Shown here in pieces: positions 16,183 through 25,492 of a DNA stretch of 64,000 nt. Location of the stretch: NCBI GenBank assembly GCA_903825305.1, contig CAIKAC010000017.1:1-64000 (forward strand). Reading direction: 5' to 3'. Numbering within the stretch: position 1 is the stretch's first letter; every line of letters starts with the position of its first letter. The notes beneath the pieces were generated by a model. It was not told the origin of the DNA, searched no databases, and saw only the letters and a program-made list of their open reading frames with translations. Both the position numbers and the translations under genes were made by a program. Source of the DNA: an uncultured Actinomycetes bacterium (GTDB lineage: Bacteria; Actinomycetota; Acidimicrobiia; Acidimicrobiales; RAAP-2).

Positions 16183-17037
16183 ATGGCCAACGCTGTTGCA
16201 GCAGGTGGAACGTTTTCAATTGAAGGCCGCGAGGTCTACCGCCTGGGCTTTGGCGCCATGCGCATCGTCGGCCCTGGCGTGTGGGGTCCTCCCGCTGACC
16301 ACGACACGGCCATTGCGGTGCTGCGCAGATCCGTTGAGCTTGGCGTCAATTTCATTGATACGGCCAATAGCTACGGGCCTCATATCTCCGAAGAACTGAT
16401 TGCTGAAGCGCTCGCACCCTATGGCGACGTGCTCATCGCCACCAAGGCGGGACTGGTTCGCACGGGCCCAGACGCGTGGTTCCCTGTGGGTCGCCCTGAA
16501 TATCTTCGCTCTGAGTGCGAAATGAGCCTGCGTCGACTTGGTGTTGAGACGATTGACTTGTTTCAACTCCATCGCGTAGATCCCCAAGTTCCAGCCGAAG
16601 AGCAATTTGGGGTGTTGGCTGAACTCAAAGCTGAAGGCAAGGTTCGAAGCGTGGGGCTCTCCGAAGTGGACGTCGCCACCATCGAACAAGCTCGAGGCAT
16701 CGTTGAGATTGCAACGGTTCAGAATCTCTACAACTTGGGACACCGTGACTCTGAAGCCGTCCTTGAATACTGCGAGGCGAACCACATTGGATTCATTCCT
16801 TGGTTCCCCATTGCCGGTGGCGAACTCGTAAAGCCCGGAGGGGCACTCGACACCATTGCGAACGAGTGTGATGCCAGCTTGGCCCAAGTGGCCCTTGCAT
16901 GGTTGCTCCAACGCTCTCCCGTGATGTTGCCTATTCCTGGCACCGGGTCGGTAGCGCACCTGGAAGAGAACTGCGCAGCAGCGTCACTGCACTTGAGCGA
17001 TGACCAGATGGCAACGCTCGGCGGACTCGCGTCCTAG
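16183..17037 (+). CDS. Aldo/keto reductase
   Basis: A 284-residue NAD(P)H-dependent oxidoreductase with a TIM-barrel fold. Catalytic residues are visible: Asp and Tyr in [10 protein letters not shown], Lys in ATKAGLV and His in FQLHRVD. The C-terminal [14 protein letters not shown] is the cofactor-phosphate region. The substrate is unknown. The ATG at 16183 with AAGGAGG at 16171-16177 is the start; an earlier in-frame ATG at 16153 lies inside the intergenic hairpin. Placement after a peroxiredoxin hints at detoxification of aldehydes or peroxide products. Confidence 0.93.
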   Translation: MANAVAAGGTFSIEGREVYRLGFGAMRIVGPGVWGPPADHDTAIAVLRRSVELGVNFIDTANSYGPHISEELIAEALAPYGDVLIATKAGLVRTGPDAWFPVGRPEYLRSECEMSLRRLGVETIDLFQLHRVDPQVPAEEQFGVLAELKAEGKVRSVGLSEVDVATIEQARGIVEIATVQNLYNLGHRDSEAVLEYCEANHIGFIPWFPIAGGELVKPGGALDTIANECDASLAQVALAWLLQRSPVMLPIPGTGSVAHLEENCAAASLHLSDDQMATLGGLAS

Positions 17038-17049
17038 CGCGCCTGATGC

Positions 17050-17244
17050 TCATGCGTCGATCGTGATGTGTGTGATGGGTTGCTCGACCCCAAGGCGTCG
17101 GTCAAGGTAGGCGAGGAGGGCGTTTGCACTCATCGCTGCGCCAGGGCGAAATCGCAGGGTCGCTCTACCTTCGTCATTGATGGTGCACGACAGCACATCG
17201 GGATGGCTTTCCATGGCTGCGGCTAAGCCAATGTCGTAGTCCAC
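17050..17244 (-). CDS. Small conserved-looking hypothetical protein
   Basis: A 64-residue protein from a GTG at 17244, two bases after the orn stop, so probably translated from the same message. The sequence (GLAAAMESHPDVLSCTINDEGRA, then a barrel-like FRPGAAMSANALLAYL) looks globular and fully codon-like but matches nothing I know. It converges on the aldo/keto reductase gene. Confidence 0.55.
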   Translation of the reverse strand: MDYDIGLAAAMESHPDVLSCTINDEGRATLRFRPGAAMSANALLAYLDRRLGVEQPITHITIDA

Positions 17245-17246
17245 CG

Positions 17247-17786
17247 TTAGCCCTTGGGTATGAAGAGGTGCTCGCGGTAGAAGCGAAGCTCTTCGAGCGA
17301 TTCTCGAATGTCTCCAAGGGCTCGATGGCTCCCGTGCTTAGAAGGAGCCTTGGCTGCAAGCTCGGGGTACCAGCGCCGGGCAAGCTCTTTGATTGTTGAC
17401 ACATCGACGCACCGGTAGTGCAAAAAGTCTTCGATCTCGCGCATGTGTTCGGCAAGGAAGCGTCGGTCCGTGCCTATGGAGTTGCCTGCGAGCGGGACCC
17501 GTTGGTCTTCGCTGATGTGTTCGCGTAAAAAAGCCAAAGTCTGAGCCTGAGCTTGCTCAAGACTGAGGGTGGATGACGTAATTTCGTCGAGCAGGCCTGA
17601 TTTCGTGTGCATGGCCGTGACAAAGTCATCCATTTCGTTGAGCTGCTCTGGCGTTGCGCCAATAACGAGATCGGGACCCTCGGCGATGATTGTTAAATCA
17701 TCGTCGGTGATGAGCGATGCAATTTCCACGATGACATGACGCTGGGGGTCGAGGCCGGTCATTTCAAGGTCTATCCAAACGAGCAT
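17247..17786 (-). CDS. orn: Oligoribonuclease
   Basis: A 179-residue DEDDh 3'-5' exoribonuclease that degrades RNA dinucleotides, including pGpG. Motifs are WIDLEMTGLDP (first Asp and Glu), the central NSIGTDRRFL, and HRALGDIRES (His and last Asp). Length is typical. Start ATG at 17786, divergent from dut with only 60 bases between. Confidence 0.97.
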   Translation of the reverse strand: MLVWIDLEMTGLDPQRHVIVEIASLITDDDLTIIAEGPDLVIGATPEQLNEMDDFVTAMHTKSGLLDEITSSTLSLEQAQAQTLAFLREHISEDQRVPLAGNSIGTDRRFLAEHMREIEDFLHYRCVDVSTIKELARRWYPELAAKAPSKHGSHRALGDIRESLEELRFYREHLFIPKG

Positions 17787-17846
17787 GGAGCGAAGGTTAG
17801 ATCACCAGCGTGGAACTGTCTGCCCTTGGCCCGGTACCCTTACATC

Positions 17847-18290
17847 GTGGATATAGCTACTGCTGCCCTTGACCCTCAGGTGGTCGTGCCGAGTTACGCC
17901 ACCGAAGGCGATGCAGGCGCTGACCTGCGAGCAAATGAGTCCGTCACAATTGCGCCCGGTGGTGGGCGTGCCCTCGTCGGTACAGGACTGGTGCTTGCTA
18001 TCCCTGAAGGCTTCGCAGGTTTCGTACAGCCGCGAAGTGGCTTGGCGCTGCGTCATGGGGTGACCTGTCTCAATACGCCGGGCCTCATTGACAGTGGCTA
18101 TCGCGGAGAAATCAAAGTGCTCTTGATTAATACGGATCCAACGCAAGCCTTCGAGATTGCGGTGGGCGATCGAATCGCCCAGCTCGTCATCCAACGAGTC
18201 GAACGAGCCACCTTCGTTCTCACCCCACGTGAGGAGATTCCCGACAGCGACCGGGGGAGTGGTGGATTTGGAAGTACGGGTATTGGGTAA
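17847..18290 (+). CDS. dut: Deoxyuridine 5'-triphosphate nucleotidohydrolase
   Basis: A 147-residue trimeric dUTPase that converts dUTP to dUMP and keeps uracil out of DNA. The five family motifs are visible, including EGDAGADLRA, PRSGLALRHG, GLIDSGYRGEIKV, GDRIAQLV and the C-terminal DRGSGGFGSTG lid. I chose the GTG at 17847; the longer open frame to 17736 overlaps orn and its promoter. The stop TAA overlaps the ATG of the following acyltransferase by one base. Confidence 0.97.
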   Translation: MDIATAALDPQVVVPSYATEGDAGADLRANESVTIAPGGGRALVGTGLVLAIPEGFAGFVQPRSGLALRHGVTCLNTPGLIDSGYRGEIKVLLINTDPTQAFEIAVGDRIAQLVIQRVERATFVLTPREEIPDSDRGSGGFGSTGIG

Positions 18291-19699
18291 TGGAGCCGCT
18301 CGGTTTTCTAGACAGCGTGTTTGTGACCATGGAGTTGCCGAGCGCTCCGACGCACGTGGCGGCCCTCATTGAACTGGAGCCAATAGCCGGATCTGATCCG
18401 GAGGAGCGTTTTTTAGCGATCCGCCAAACTATTCAAGATCGACTTTCCGACATTGGCGTACTGCGCCGTCGGGTGATTCGAGCGCCCTTTGATCTCGCCC
18501 CTCCCGTGTTCGTTGAGGACCCTGAATTCGACATTGATTTTCACGTGATCAGGCGAGCGCTTCCCACGCCAGGTGGCGACGACCAGCTCGATGACCTCAT
18601 CGCTCGACTCATGGCTCGGCCACTCGCACCTGATCGCCCGCTCTGGGAGATCAGCGTGGTGGAGGGACTTGAAAATGGTTCCTCCGCGTTGCTCATCAAG
18701 ATCCACCACGCCATCGCTGACGGCATTTCGGGGGTCACTGTTTTTGCCAACCTGTTCGACTTGTCAGCTGAACCCCGAGTCATAGAGCCAGCCGCCCCTC
18801 GAGCGACGCCGCCAGCCGTGCCGAGTCCTGTGGAATTGCTTGCCCGTTCATCGAGCGAGCTCATCCGTCGACCCGGCGCCTTGCTTGAATCGCTGGGTTA
18901 TGCGCTCGAGCGCATTGGTGGACGACTCGACGAAGCCTTGGGTGTGGTGACTGGCCGAGAAAGCCAAGGTAAGGAACGAGTTGGCATCATGCAAGCGCCC
19001 AAGACGTCGCTTGGTGGCACCATTAGTCATGCCAGAACCTTCCAACGCTTTCATGCCGATCTCGACGCCGTAAAGCGCGTGGCCAAGGCTCATGGAGGAA
19101 CCGTCACCGACTTTGTGATGGCGGCAGTCGGTGGAGCCGTGGAGCACTATCTCATCGAGCAGGGCGAAGAGATCGACACAGACTTGATTGCCTTCGTTCC
19201 CATCAACGTTCGGCCGCCCGGGAGAGAGAGTGAACTCGGCAATCGCATCTCTGCCAAATTGGCTTCATTAGCCACGACCATTGACGATCCTTTTGAACGC
19301 TTGGAGGCGTTGGCCGCTGAATCACGAGAAGTGAAAGCGTCGGAGGAGAAACGAGGTGATGCACTCGGCGAACTCGCCGAAGCAGCTGGGCCCACCTTGG
19401 CCCACGCCGCCGGCCAATTCATCTCAACCTTCGAACTCTTCGACCACCTTCCCCATGGGGCCAATGTGATCGTGTCGTCGGTACCGGGACCTAATTTCTC
19501 GCTGTGGTGCGCTGGTCAGAGAATGTCGCGCGTTACCCCGATTGGTCCCTTGATGTTCAACCAGGGACTCAACGTGACCGTGCTGAGTTACTGCAACCAA
19601 TTGGAATTTGGCATCTTGGGCTGCGCTAAGCGAGTGAAGGGGCCCTCTCGGCTGCGAGAATTGATGGAAACGCAGGTGGCGAGCCTTCTTGCCGGCTAA
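18290..19699 (+). CDS. Wax ester synthase/diacylglycerol acyltransferase
   Basis: A 469-residue WS/DGAT family enzyme that joins acyl-CoA to an alcohol or diacylglycerol to make wax esters or triacylglycerol storage lipid. The catalytic HHxxxDG motif is HHAIADG at residues 138-144. The second conserved region VPINVRPPG and the C-terminal SSVPGPNFSLWCAG with NVTVLSY fit the family. These genes are very common in actinobacteria. It is coupled to dut by a TAATG overlap, although the roles are unrelated. Confidence 0.95.
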   Translation: MEPLGFLDSVFVTMELPSAPTHVAALIELEPIAGSDPEERFLAIRQTIQDRLSDIGVLRRRVIRAPFDLAPPVFVEDPEFDIDFHVIRRALPTPGGDDQLDDLIARLMARPLAPDRPLWEISVVEGLENGSSALLIKIHHAIADGISGVTVFANLFDLSAEPRVIEPAAPRATPPAVPSPVELLARSSSELIRRPGALLESLGYALERIGGRLDEALGVVTGRESQGKERVGIMQAPKTSLGGTISHARTFQRFHADLDAVKRVAKAHGGTVTDFVMAAVGGAVEHYLIEQGEEIDTDLIAFVPINVRPPGRESELGNRISAKLASLATTIDDPFERLEALAAESREVKASEEKRGDALGELAEAAGPTLAHAAGQFISTFELFDHLPHGANVIVSSVPGPNFSLWCAGQRMSRVTPIGPLMFNQGLNVTVLSYCNQLEFGILGCAKRVKGPSRLRELMETQVASLLAG

Positions 19700-19758
19700 G
19701 GCGTAATTTCCAAGCTTGATGACGCTGGGCCATTGAGGCGCTAAAGTAGAAACACCAC

Positions 19759-19834
19759 GCGGACGTAGCTCAGTTGGTAGAGCGCGACCTTGCCAAGGTC
19801 GAGGTCGCCGGTTCGAGCCCGGTCGTCCGCTCCA
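19759..19834 (+). tRNA. tRNA-Gly (GCC)
   Basis: A 73-base tRNA plus an encoded CCA (19832-19834). Acceptor GCGGACG pairs with CGTCCGC. The D-arm AGCTCAGTTGGTAGAGC, an anticodon stem ACCTT/AAGGT carrying GCC, and the GGTTCGAGCCC T-arm are intact. It reads GGC and GGU glycine codons. Confidence 0.98.
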
Positions 19835-19839
19835 GAGTC

Positions 19840-19868
19840 AAAGCGCCTCCCATCTCGGGGGGCGCTTT
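19840..19868 (+). terminator. Terminator after tRNA-Gly
   Basis: AAAGCGCC (19840-19847) and GGCGCTTT (19861-19868) form a perfect 8-bp stem directly after the tRNA, followed by GTTGTTG. It most likely ends tRNA transcription. Confidence 0.7.
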
Positions 19869-19892
19869 GTTGTTGAAAGGCAAGGTTGCCCT

Positions 19893-20453
19893 GTGGGCCC
19901 CGAAGCGCTACTCGTCATGGATGTCCAAAACGCCATCGTTGATCGCTTCGCCTCTTCACGCCCCGAGTATCTCAAGAGCCTCAGCAAGGCCATTGAGGCT
20001 GCACAAAGTGCTGGACGACTCGTGGTGTACGTGCGGGTTGCATTCCGCGAAGGGTATCCAGAGGTCAGCAGTTTGAATAAGACCTTCAGTGCACTCGCTG
20101 CTGGCTCAGACTTTTCGGAAACTTCAGCGTCAACACAGATTCATGACGCCATTGCACCTCTCGAAGGAGACGTCGTTGTCGTGAAGCGTCGTGTGGGGGC
20201 CTTCAGCGGTAGCGATTTGGACGTCCTGCTTCGAGCGCGCGGGATCACGTCGTTGGTGTTGACTGGTATTGCGACCTCGGGCTGCGTGCTCTCCACCCTT
20301 CGTCACGCCGCTGATCTCGACTTCCAAGTGACCGTCCTCGACGATCTATGTCTCGACGCCGACGAAGAGGTCCACCAGGTCTTAATGACCAAGGTATTTC
20401 CTCGCCAAGCCACCGTATGTTCGTCGGAGATCTGGATCTCAATGCTGGGCTGA
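19893..20453 (+). CDS. Cysteine hydrolase (isochorismatase-like)
   Basis: A 186-residue cysteine hydrolase of the isochorismatase/nicotinamidase fold. The catalytic Asp is in LLVMDVQNAIVD, the Lys in VVVKRRVGAFSGSDLD, and the nucleophile Cys in TGIATSGCVLSTLRHA. The substrate cannot be named. The start is the GTG at 19893. It stands alone between the tRNA-Gly terminator and the SDR gene. Confidence 0.9.
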   Translation: MGPEALLVMDVQNAIVDRFASSRPEYLKSLSKAIEAAQSAGRLVVYVRVAFREGYPEVSSLNKTFSALAAGSDFSETSASTQIHDAIAPLEGDVVVVKRRVGAFSGSDLDVLLRARGITSLVLTGIATSGCVLSTLRHAADLDFQVTVLDDLCLDADEEVHQVLMTKVFPRQATVCSSEIWISMLG

Positions 20454-20526
20454 GCACGACTCGGTTCGCGAGCGCTCATCGCCGGTAGCATGCGCCTATG
20501 GATGTCTTCGTGAACGTGACTGAGTT

Positions 20527-21975
20527 ATGAGGGTCCTCGTTACGGGTGCATCTGGCTATGTAGGTGGACGGCTCGTTCCCGCGTTACTGGCAGAAGGCCA
20601 TCAGGTGCGCTGCCTTGCCCGCACACCAGCAAAGCTGAATCGAGCCCCCTGGCGTGATCGCGTCGAAGTAATCCAAGGCTCCATTGAAGACGACCTCTCG
20701 GAGGCGATGGCCGATCAAGATGTGGCTGTCTATCTCGTTCATTCCATTGGTGTCGGGATTGACTGGGAGCAAGTCGAGCGAAATGACGCGATCAATTTCG
20801 CTGAAGCGGCCAGCAAGGCTGGGGTCAAGCGCATTGTGTATTTGGGCGGATTGGGCCGTGATGATGACGCACTGAGTGCGCACCTCGAGAGTCGCCACGA
20901 TGTTGGTCGGCTCCTCGCATCGACCGGTGTCGATGTCGTTGAAATTAGAGCGGGCGTCATTATTGGATCAGGCTCAGCGAGTTTTGAAATGTTGCGATAC
21001 CTCGTTGACGTTCTACCCGTGATGGTGACGCCGCGCTGGGTGGTCACCAAATGCCAACCGATCGGCATCGCTGACTGCATCAAAGTTCTGGTGTTCATGA
21101 TCAACGATCGCTCAGTGCAACCTGGCATCTATGAGCTGGGCGGCAAAGATGTCTTGAATTATGCCGAGATGATGAAAACCTACGCATCGGTTGCTGGCTT
21201 GTCGCACCGTCGCATCATCGTGGTTCCTTTTGTCAGTCCGAACCTTTCATCTCGATGGGTTGGCCTCGTGACACCGGTGCCGGTACCGCTCGCTCGTGAA
21301 TTAGTTCGGTCATTGGTCAATGAAGTAGTGGTGACTGGTCGCAGTGCCACCGAGGTTGCTGGGGTGGAACCCATTTCGCTGCGTGAGGCTTTCGAGCGAG
21401 CTCTTGCCGCTATCGCTGACGACAATGTGCCTACCGAGTTTTTTGACGCTGACAGTAACTATTACCGCGCCATTGAAACGGACCCCGAGTGGTCTGGCGG
21501 CACCATGCTGCGTGACATTCGTACGCAGAAAACAACGGCATCACCAGAGGCGGTCTACGAAGTGGTCAGTGGCATTGGTGGGGCCAAGGGCTGGTACGCC
21601 GGCGAAATCCTATGGAAGATCCGTGGTGTGCTTGATCAACTCTGGGGTGGGCCAGGCATGCGCCGCGGCCGACGAGCGAAACTCGCCATTGGTGATGCAC
21701 TGGACTTTTGGCGTGTTGAAGATCTGCAGCCCGGGGCCAGAGTGCGGCTCCACGCCGAGATGCGGCTTCCGGGCGACGCGTGGCTGACCTGGGAAATCAG
21801 CGAAGATCGCTCTGGCACCCATGTGGTGCAACGCGCCGAATTCCGCCCTCGCGGACTCTTGGGGCGTCTCTATTGGTATGGCGTCGCCCCATTTCATCGA
21901 TGGGTCTTTCCTGGCATGTTGAGCGGCATCGTCAACGACGCCGAGCAACGCTCGAGTATTCGCGAGCAATCCTGA
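20527..21975 (+). CDS. SDR-type NAD-binding protein fused to DUF2867
   Basis: A 482-residue two-domain protein. Residues 1-300 are an atypical (NmrA/UDP-epimerase-like) SDR domain with the NAD(P) loop TGASGYVGGRL and YLVHSIGVG. Residues about 315-482 match DUF2867 (GWYAGEILWKIRG, LRLHAEMRLPG-like and WYGVAPFH patterns), a START-like fold. This fusion is a known family of unclear function, possibly polyketide- or lipid-related. Two bases separate it from the following MFS gene, so the two likely form an operon. Confidence 0.88.
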   Translation: MRVLVTGASGYVGGRLVPALLAEGHQVRCLARTPAKLNRAPWRDRVEVIQGSIEDDLSEAMADQDVAVYLVHSIGVGIDWEQVERNDAINFAEAASKAGVKRIVYLGGLGRDDDALSAHLESRHDVGRLLASTGVDVVEIRAGVIIGSGSASFEMLRYLVDVLPVMVTPRWVVTKCQPIGIADCIKVLVFMINDRSVQPGIYELGGKDVLNYAEMMKTYASVAGLSHRRIIVVPFVSPNLSSRWVGLVTPVPVPLARELVRSLVNEVVVTGRSATEVAGVEPISLREAFERALAAIADDNVPTEFFDADSNYYRAIETDPEWSGGTMLRDIRTQKTTASPEAVYEVVSGIGGAKGWYAGEILWKIRGVLDQLWGGPGMRRGRRAKLAIGDALDFWRVEDLQPGARVRLHAEMRLPGDAWLTWEISEDRSGTHVVQRAEFRPRGLLGRLYWYGVAPFHRWVFPGMLSGIVNDAEQRSSIREQS

Positions 21976-21976
21976 G

Positions 21977-23227
21977 GTGGCCTGGCGGTCGCTGAGACCT
22001 TTTGGGTCTCGAAATTTCGTCTTGATCTGGACGTCTGCACTTATTTCCAACATCGGAACATGGATGCAGACGGTGGCGCTTGGAACCTTGGTTGTGCTCC
22101 ACACTCACAACGTATTTGTTACGGCACTTACCATGGCTGCAGCATTCGTTCCCTTAGGAATCTTTGCTCCCTTAGGCGGAGTCTTGGCTGACCGCATGGA
22201 TCGCCGGCGCTTGCTGATTACTACGACGATTGGCGAAGCGTTATCTGCACTTGGCTTAACACTGATGGTCGGACTCCACCATGACCCGGTGTGGGCCCTG
22301 ATGGTGGTGGTGTTTTGCGGTTCCAGTATTGGGGCGCTGGGCTTTCCCGCCTATCAGTCGATCATTCCCGAAATTGTGGCTAAGGAAGATCTTTTGGCCG
22401 CAGTTTCTCTGTCTTCGGCACAGTGGAACATGGGTCGCGTTGTCGGGCCAGCGATCGCGGGCATTGTCTTGGTGACCTGGTCCGCTGCTGGGGCCTTTGC
22501 TGTCAACGCAATCTCCTTTATTGCCGTGGTGGTGGCATTGCTCTTTGTCAAGATTCCCGTCCGAGCGGCAACCCAAGACGCCAAGAGCGTTCGCGAACGT
22601 TTTGCAGAAGGAATAGCTTCCGCAAGAAAACATCGCGCTTGTCGCAACGCAATCATCTTGATCAGCGTGGTGGCACTGATTGGTTCTCCGTTTATTGGAT
22701 TGGTGGCCGCCGAAGCCGTAGAAGGCTTGCATCGAAAGGCGGGAGGCCCGGCGGTGCTCACTACCGCTCAGGGCATCGGAGCGGTCATTGGTGCGCTCAT
22801 TTTGGCTCCCCTGGCCCATCGAATTGGACACAAGCGACTATTGCCCCTTGCCTTGGGTGCATTTTGTGTCGCCTTGGCCGCCTATGGAGCGGCACCCACG
22901 CTCTCGCTGGCAGCGATCGCCATCATGGCGGTGGGAGTTACCTACATCGGCATTCTTTCGGGCCTCAATACGGTGGTGCAGATCCATGCACCCCAAGCTG
23001 AGCGAGGTCGAATCTTGAGCATCTACATGACCTGCCTTGGCGTGATTTATCCCATAGGTCTCGTTATCGAAGGTGCGATTGGTCAAGTCATTGGTGTCCG
23101 CCTCGTCATGGTGCTCGCTGCGGCCCTTCTTGCTCTTGTGCTCATTGGTATGCGGGTGCTGAGCCCACGGCTCTTTCATGACTTGGCTGGACAAGAGGGA
23201 AATTCTAAGGACCAAACGGCGGCTTGA
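21977..23227 (+). CDS. MFS transporter (EntS/MFS_3 type)
   Basis: A 416-residue major facilitator with 12 predicted spans. The start FGSRNFVLIWTSALISNIGTWMQ and the loop ADRMDRRRLLI are typical of the MFS_3 group, which includes the enterobactin exporter and macrolide efflux proteins. The substrate is unknown. The start is a GTG at 21977, two bases after the SDR-DUF2867 stop, which argues for translational coupling and for export of something that protein makes or modifies. Confidence 0.9.
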   Translation: MAWRSLRPFGSRNFVLIWTSALISNIGTWMQTVALGTLVVLHTHNVFVTALTMAAAFVPLGIFAPLGGVLADRMDRRRLLITTTIGEALSALGLTLMVGLHHDPVWALMVVVFCGSSIGALGFPAYQSIIPEIVAKEDLLAAVSLSSAQWNMGRVVGPAIAGIVLVTWSAAGAFAVNAISFIAVVVALLFVKIPVRAATQDAKSVRERFAEGIASARKHRACRNAIILISVVALIGSPFIGLVAAEAVEGLHRKAGGPAVLTTAQGIGAVIGALILAPLAHRIGHKRLLPLALGAFCVALAAYGAAPTLSLAAIAIMAVGVTYIGILSGLNTVVQIHAPQAERGRILSIYMTCLGVIYPIGLVIEGAIGQVIGVRLVMVLAAALLALVLIGMRVLSPRLFHDLAGQEGNSKDQTAA

Positions 23228-23308
23228 ATTTGCTTGCTTGGCGCTAACGTTGAAGCCCGGACGGCGCGATGCTGTGCCGTTATCGTTCTTACCGAGGAGT
23301 TCCCCCTG

Positions 23309-25492
23309 ATGAAACGTCTGGCCATGTGGTGCGTCAATCACCGTTGGACCGTGGTGATTGTGTGGATTGCTGTTCTGATCGGCTCTCTTGCCGTTTCCAA
23401 TGCGGTGGGTTCAAATTTCTCAGACTCATTCACCCTTCCCAACACACCCTCGGCCAGTGCCTACAACTTGATCAAGTCGGCAGCACCAAAGTTGTCAGGG
23501 GATACCGAGCGAGTCGTCTATGCAGTTCCCGCGGGACAGACGTTGGAGTCTGCGCAAAACGTCGCAGCCATCAACGAGTCGATTTCGAAAATTGAATCGT
23601 TCCCAGGTGTCAGCTCTGTGGTCTCACCGCTGACACCAGCCGGTGCTCAGCAAATGGCAAAAAGCGGTCGTGTCGCTTATGCCACGGTACAGTTCTCAAA
23701 GCCTGCATTCAACGTCTCCACTGCGCAGTCCAAGAAGTTTGTCGATGAAGCAACTTCGGTGGCGAATAAGAACTTGACGGTTGCGGTCTCGGGACAAATC
23801 GCCGAGCAATCCATTCAAGTCAAATTCGACGGCACCTTGATTGGTGTGCTGCTCGCTGGCATCGTGCTCTTTATCGTCTTCGGTTCTATCTTCGCCATGG
23901 CACTGCCTTTGCTTTCGGCAATTTTGTCGTTGGGCACGGCGATTGGCATCATTGGACTGCTCTCGAATGTGCTTCAGATGCCATCGTTCGCCGACCAGCT
24001 GGTCTTGTTAATTGGACTTGGCGTGGGTGTTGACTACGCCTTGTTCATTGTGACGAGACACCGTCAGGGCTTGCGCGCAGGCATGTCAGTTCCTGATTCG
24101 ATTGCCAAGGCCGTCGATACCTCAGGTCGTGCTGTCTTGTTTGCTGGAATCATTGTCTGTGTTGCCCTCTTGGGCATGTTTGCCCTCGGGGTGAGTTTCC
24201 TTTACGGCCTGGCCATCTCGTCATCTATTGGCGTGCTCTTCACCATGATTTCGGCCCTGACTTTGTTGCCGGCAATGTTGTCGTTCATTGGTCCCAAGGC
24301 CATGAGTCGCCGCCAGCGCAAAGCACTTGCTGAGACGGGACCCAAGGCCGCAACCGAGTCCTCGACTGGGTTCTGGCCTCGCTGGGCTGACTTTATGCGT
24401 CGACGCCCGCTCGTTCCAGCTGTCGTGGCCTTAGTCATTATCGCGATTCTGATCGCCCCCTTCTTGTCGATGCGTCTGGGCAGTTCTGACCAGGGCAATG
24501 ACCCGCAAGGCACGACAACGAGAGTCGCTTATGACTTGTTGGCCGAAGGCTTCGGCCCGGGCTTCAATGGCCCGTTGCAACTCGTGGCTTCAGTGCATGG
24601 CGCCACCGAGCACGCGGCCATGGCGCACTTGGCCCAAGATGTCAGAACCGTGCCGGGTGTGGCAGCCGTTACCCCTCCGGTGCCGCTCGGTACGTCCTCG
24701 GTGGAGGTCATTCAGGTGTTCCCGACGACGTCACCGCAAGCTGCACAGACCACGACCCTGATCAGTACCTTGCGCAACTCGGTCATTCCTCAAGCAGTGC
24801 AGGGCACTGGCTTGACGGTTTATGTCGGTGGCGTGACAGCAATCTTCGTTGACTTCGCCAACGTGTTGGGTGCCAAGTTGCCGCTCTTTGTCGGTCTCGT
24901 GGTGCTGGTGAGCTTCTTGTTGCTGGGCTGGGTCTTTAGATCCATCGTGATTCCCATCACTGCGGCCGTGATGAACTTGATCTCAATCGCAGCGGCCTAT
25001 GGCATTTTGACTGCGGTGTTCCAGCACGGCGTACTTGGCAGCCTCTTTGGTGTCTCGAGAACCGGGCCGGTGGAATCCTTCATTCCCGTCATGATGTTTG
25101 CGATCTTGTTTGGACTTTCGATGGACTACGAGATTTTCTTGCTCACGCGTATCCATGAAGAATGGCTGCACACCGGCGACAACAAGTTGGCGGTGCGCAA
25201 TGGACTCGCTGCCACCGGTAAGACCATTACCGCAGCAGCGTTCATCATGCTGTTGGTATTCGCGTCGTTCATTCTCGGTGGTCAACTCATCATCAAGGAG
25301 TTCGGTTTGGGGCTCGCGGCAGGTGTGGCGGTCGACGCCATCATTATTCGCATGGCCGTGGTGCCATCGGTGATGTTCTTGCTTGGCAAAGCCAACTGGT
25401 GGTTCCCTCGTTGGCTCGACCGCGTGTTGCCGAATCTGTCGGTGGAATCACCCGAGGAGCTTGATGAGGTCCCCGAGCTCGTCGAGGCTTAG
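23309..25492 (+). CDS. MMPL/RND family transporter
   Basis: A 727-residue RND-type membrane transporter with two repeats, each one span plus a large extracytoplasmic loop followed by a bundle of spans. Signature membrane motifs are VGVDYALFIVTRHRQGL (near 245) and GLSMDYEIFLLTRIHEEWL (near 610), with the transport Asp in each. In actinobacteria such proteins export lipids or small molecules. Start ATG at 23309 (MKRLAMWCVNHRW) with GAGGAG upstream. Its TAG stop overlaps the opposing MFS stop by four bases. Confidence 0.93.
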   Translation: MKRLAMWCVNHRWTVVIVWIAVLIGSLAVSNAVGSNFSDSFTLPNTPSASAYNLIKSAAPKLSGDTERVVYAVPAGQTLESAQNVAAINESISKIESFPGVSSVVSPLTPAGAQQMAKSGRVAYATVQFSKPAFNVSTAQSKKFVDEATSVANKNLTVAVSGQIAEQSIQVKFDGTLIGVLLAGIVLFIVFGSIFAMALPLLSAILSLGTAIGIIGLLSNVLQMPSFADQLVLLIGLGVGVDYALFIVTRHRQGLRAGMSVPDSIAKAVDTSGRAVLFAGIIVCVALLGMFALGVSFLYGLAISSSIGVLFTMISALTLLPAMLSFIGPKAMSRRQRKALAETGPKAATESSTGFWPRWADFMRRRPLVPAVVALVIIAILIAPFLSMRLGSSDQGNDPQGTTTRVAYDLLAEGFGPGFNGPLQLVASVHGATEHAAMAHLAQDVRTVPGVAAVTPPVPLGTSSVEVIQVFPTTSPQAAQTTTLISTLRNSVIPQAVQGTGLTVYVGGVTAIFVDFANVLGAKLPLFVGLVVLVSFLLLGWVFRSIVIPITAAVMNLISIAAAYGILTAVFQHGVLGSLFGVSRTGPVESFIPVMMFAILFGLSMDYEIFLLTRIHEEWLHTGDNKLAVRNGLAATGKTITAAAFIMLLVFASFILGGQLIIKEFGLGLAAGVAVDAIIIRMAVVPSVMFLLGKANWWFPRWLDRVLPNLSVESPEELDEVPELVEA

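Noticed and set aside
16216-16959. A 247-codon minus-strand frame opposite the aldo/keto reductase
   Set aside because: The plus-strand product has the complete AKR tetrad; the opposite frame is a codon-bias shadow.
17736-17846. An upstream start for dut
   Set aside because: It overlaps orn on the opposite strand and its promoter, and adds residues absent from dUTPases.
19700-19758. TTGATG and TAAAGT as the tRNA-Gly promoter
   Set aside because: The spacing is 20 bases, too long for a confident -35/-10 pair.
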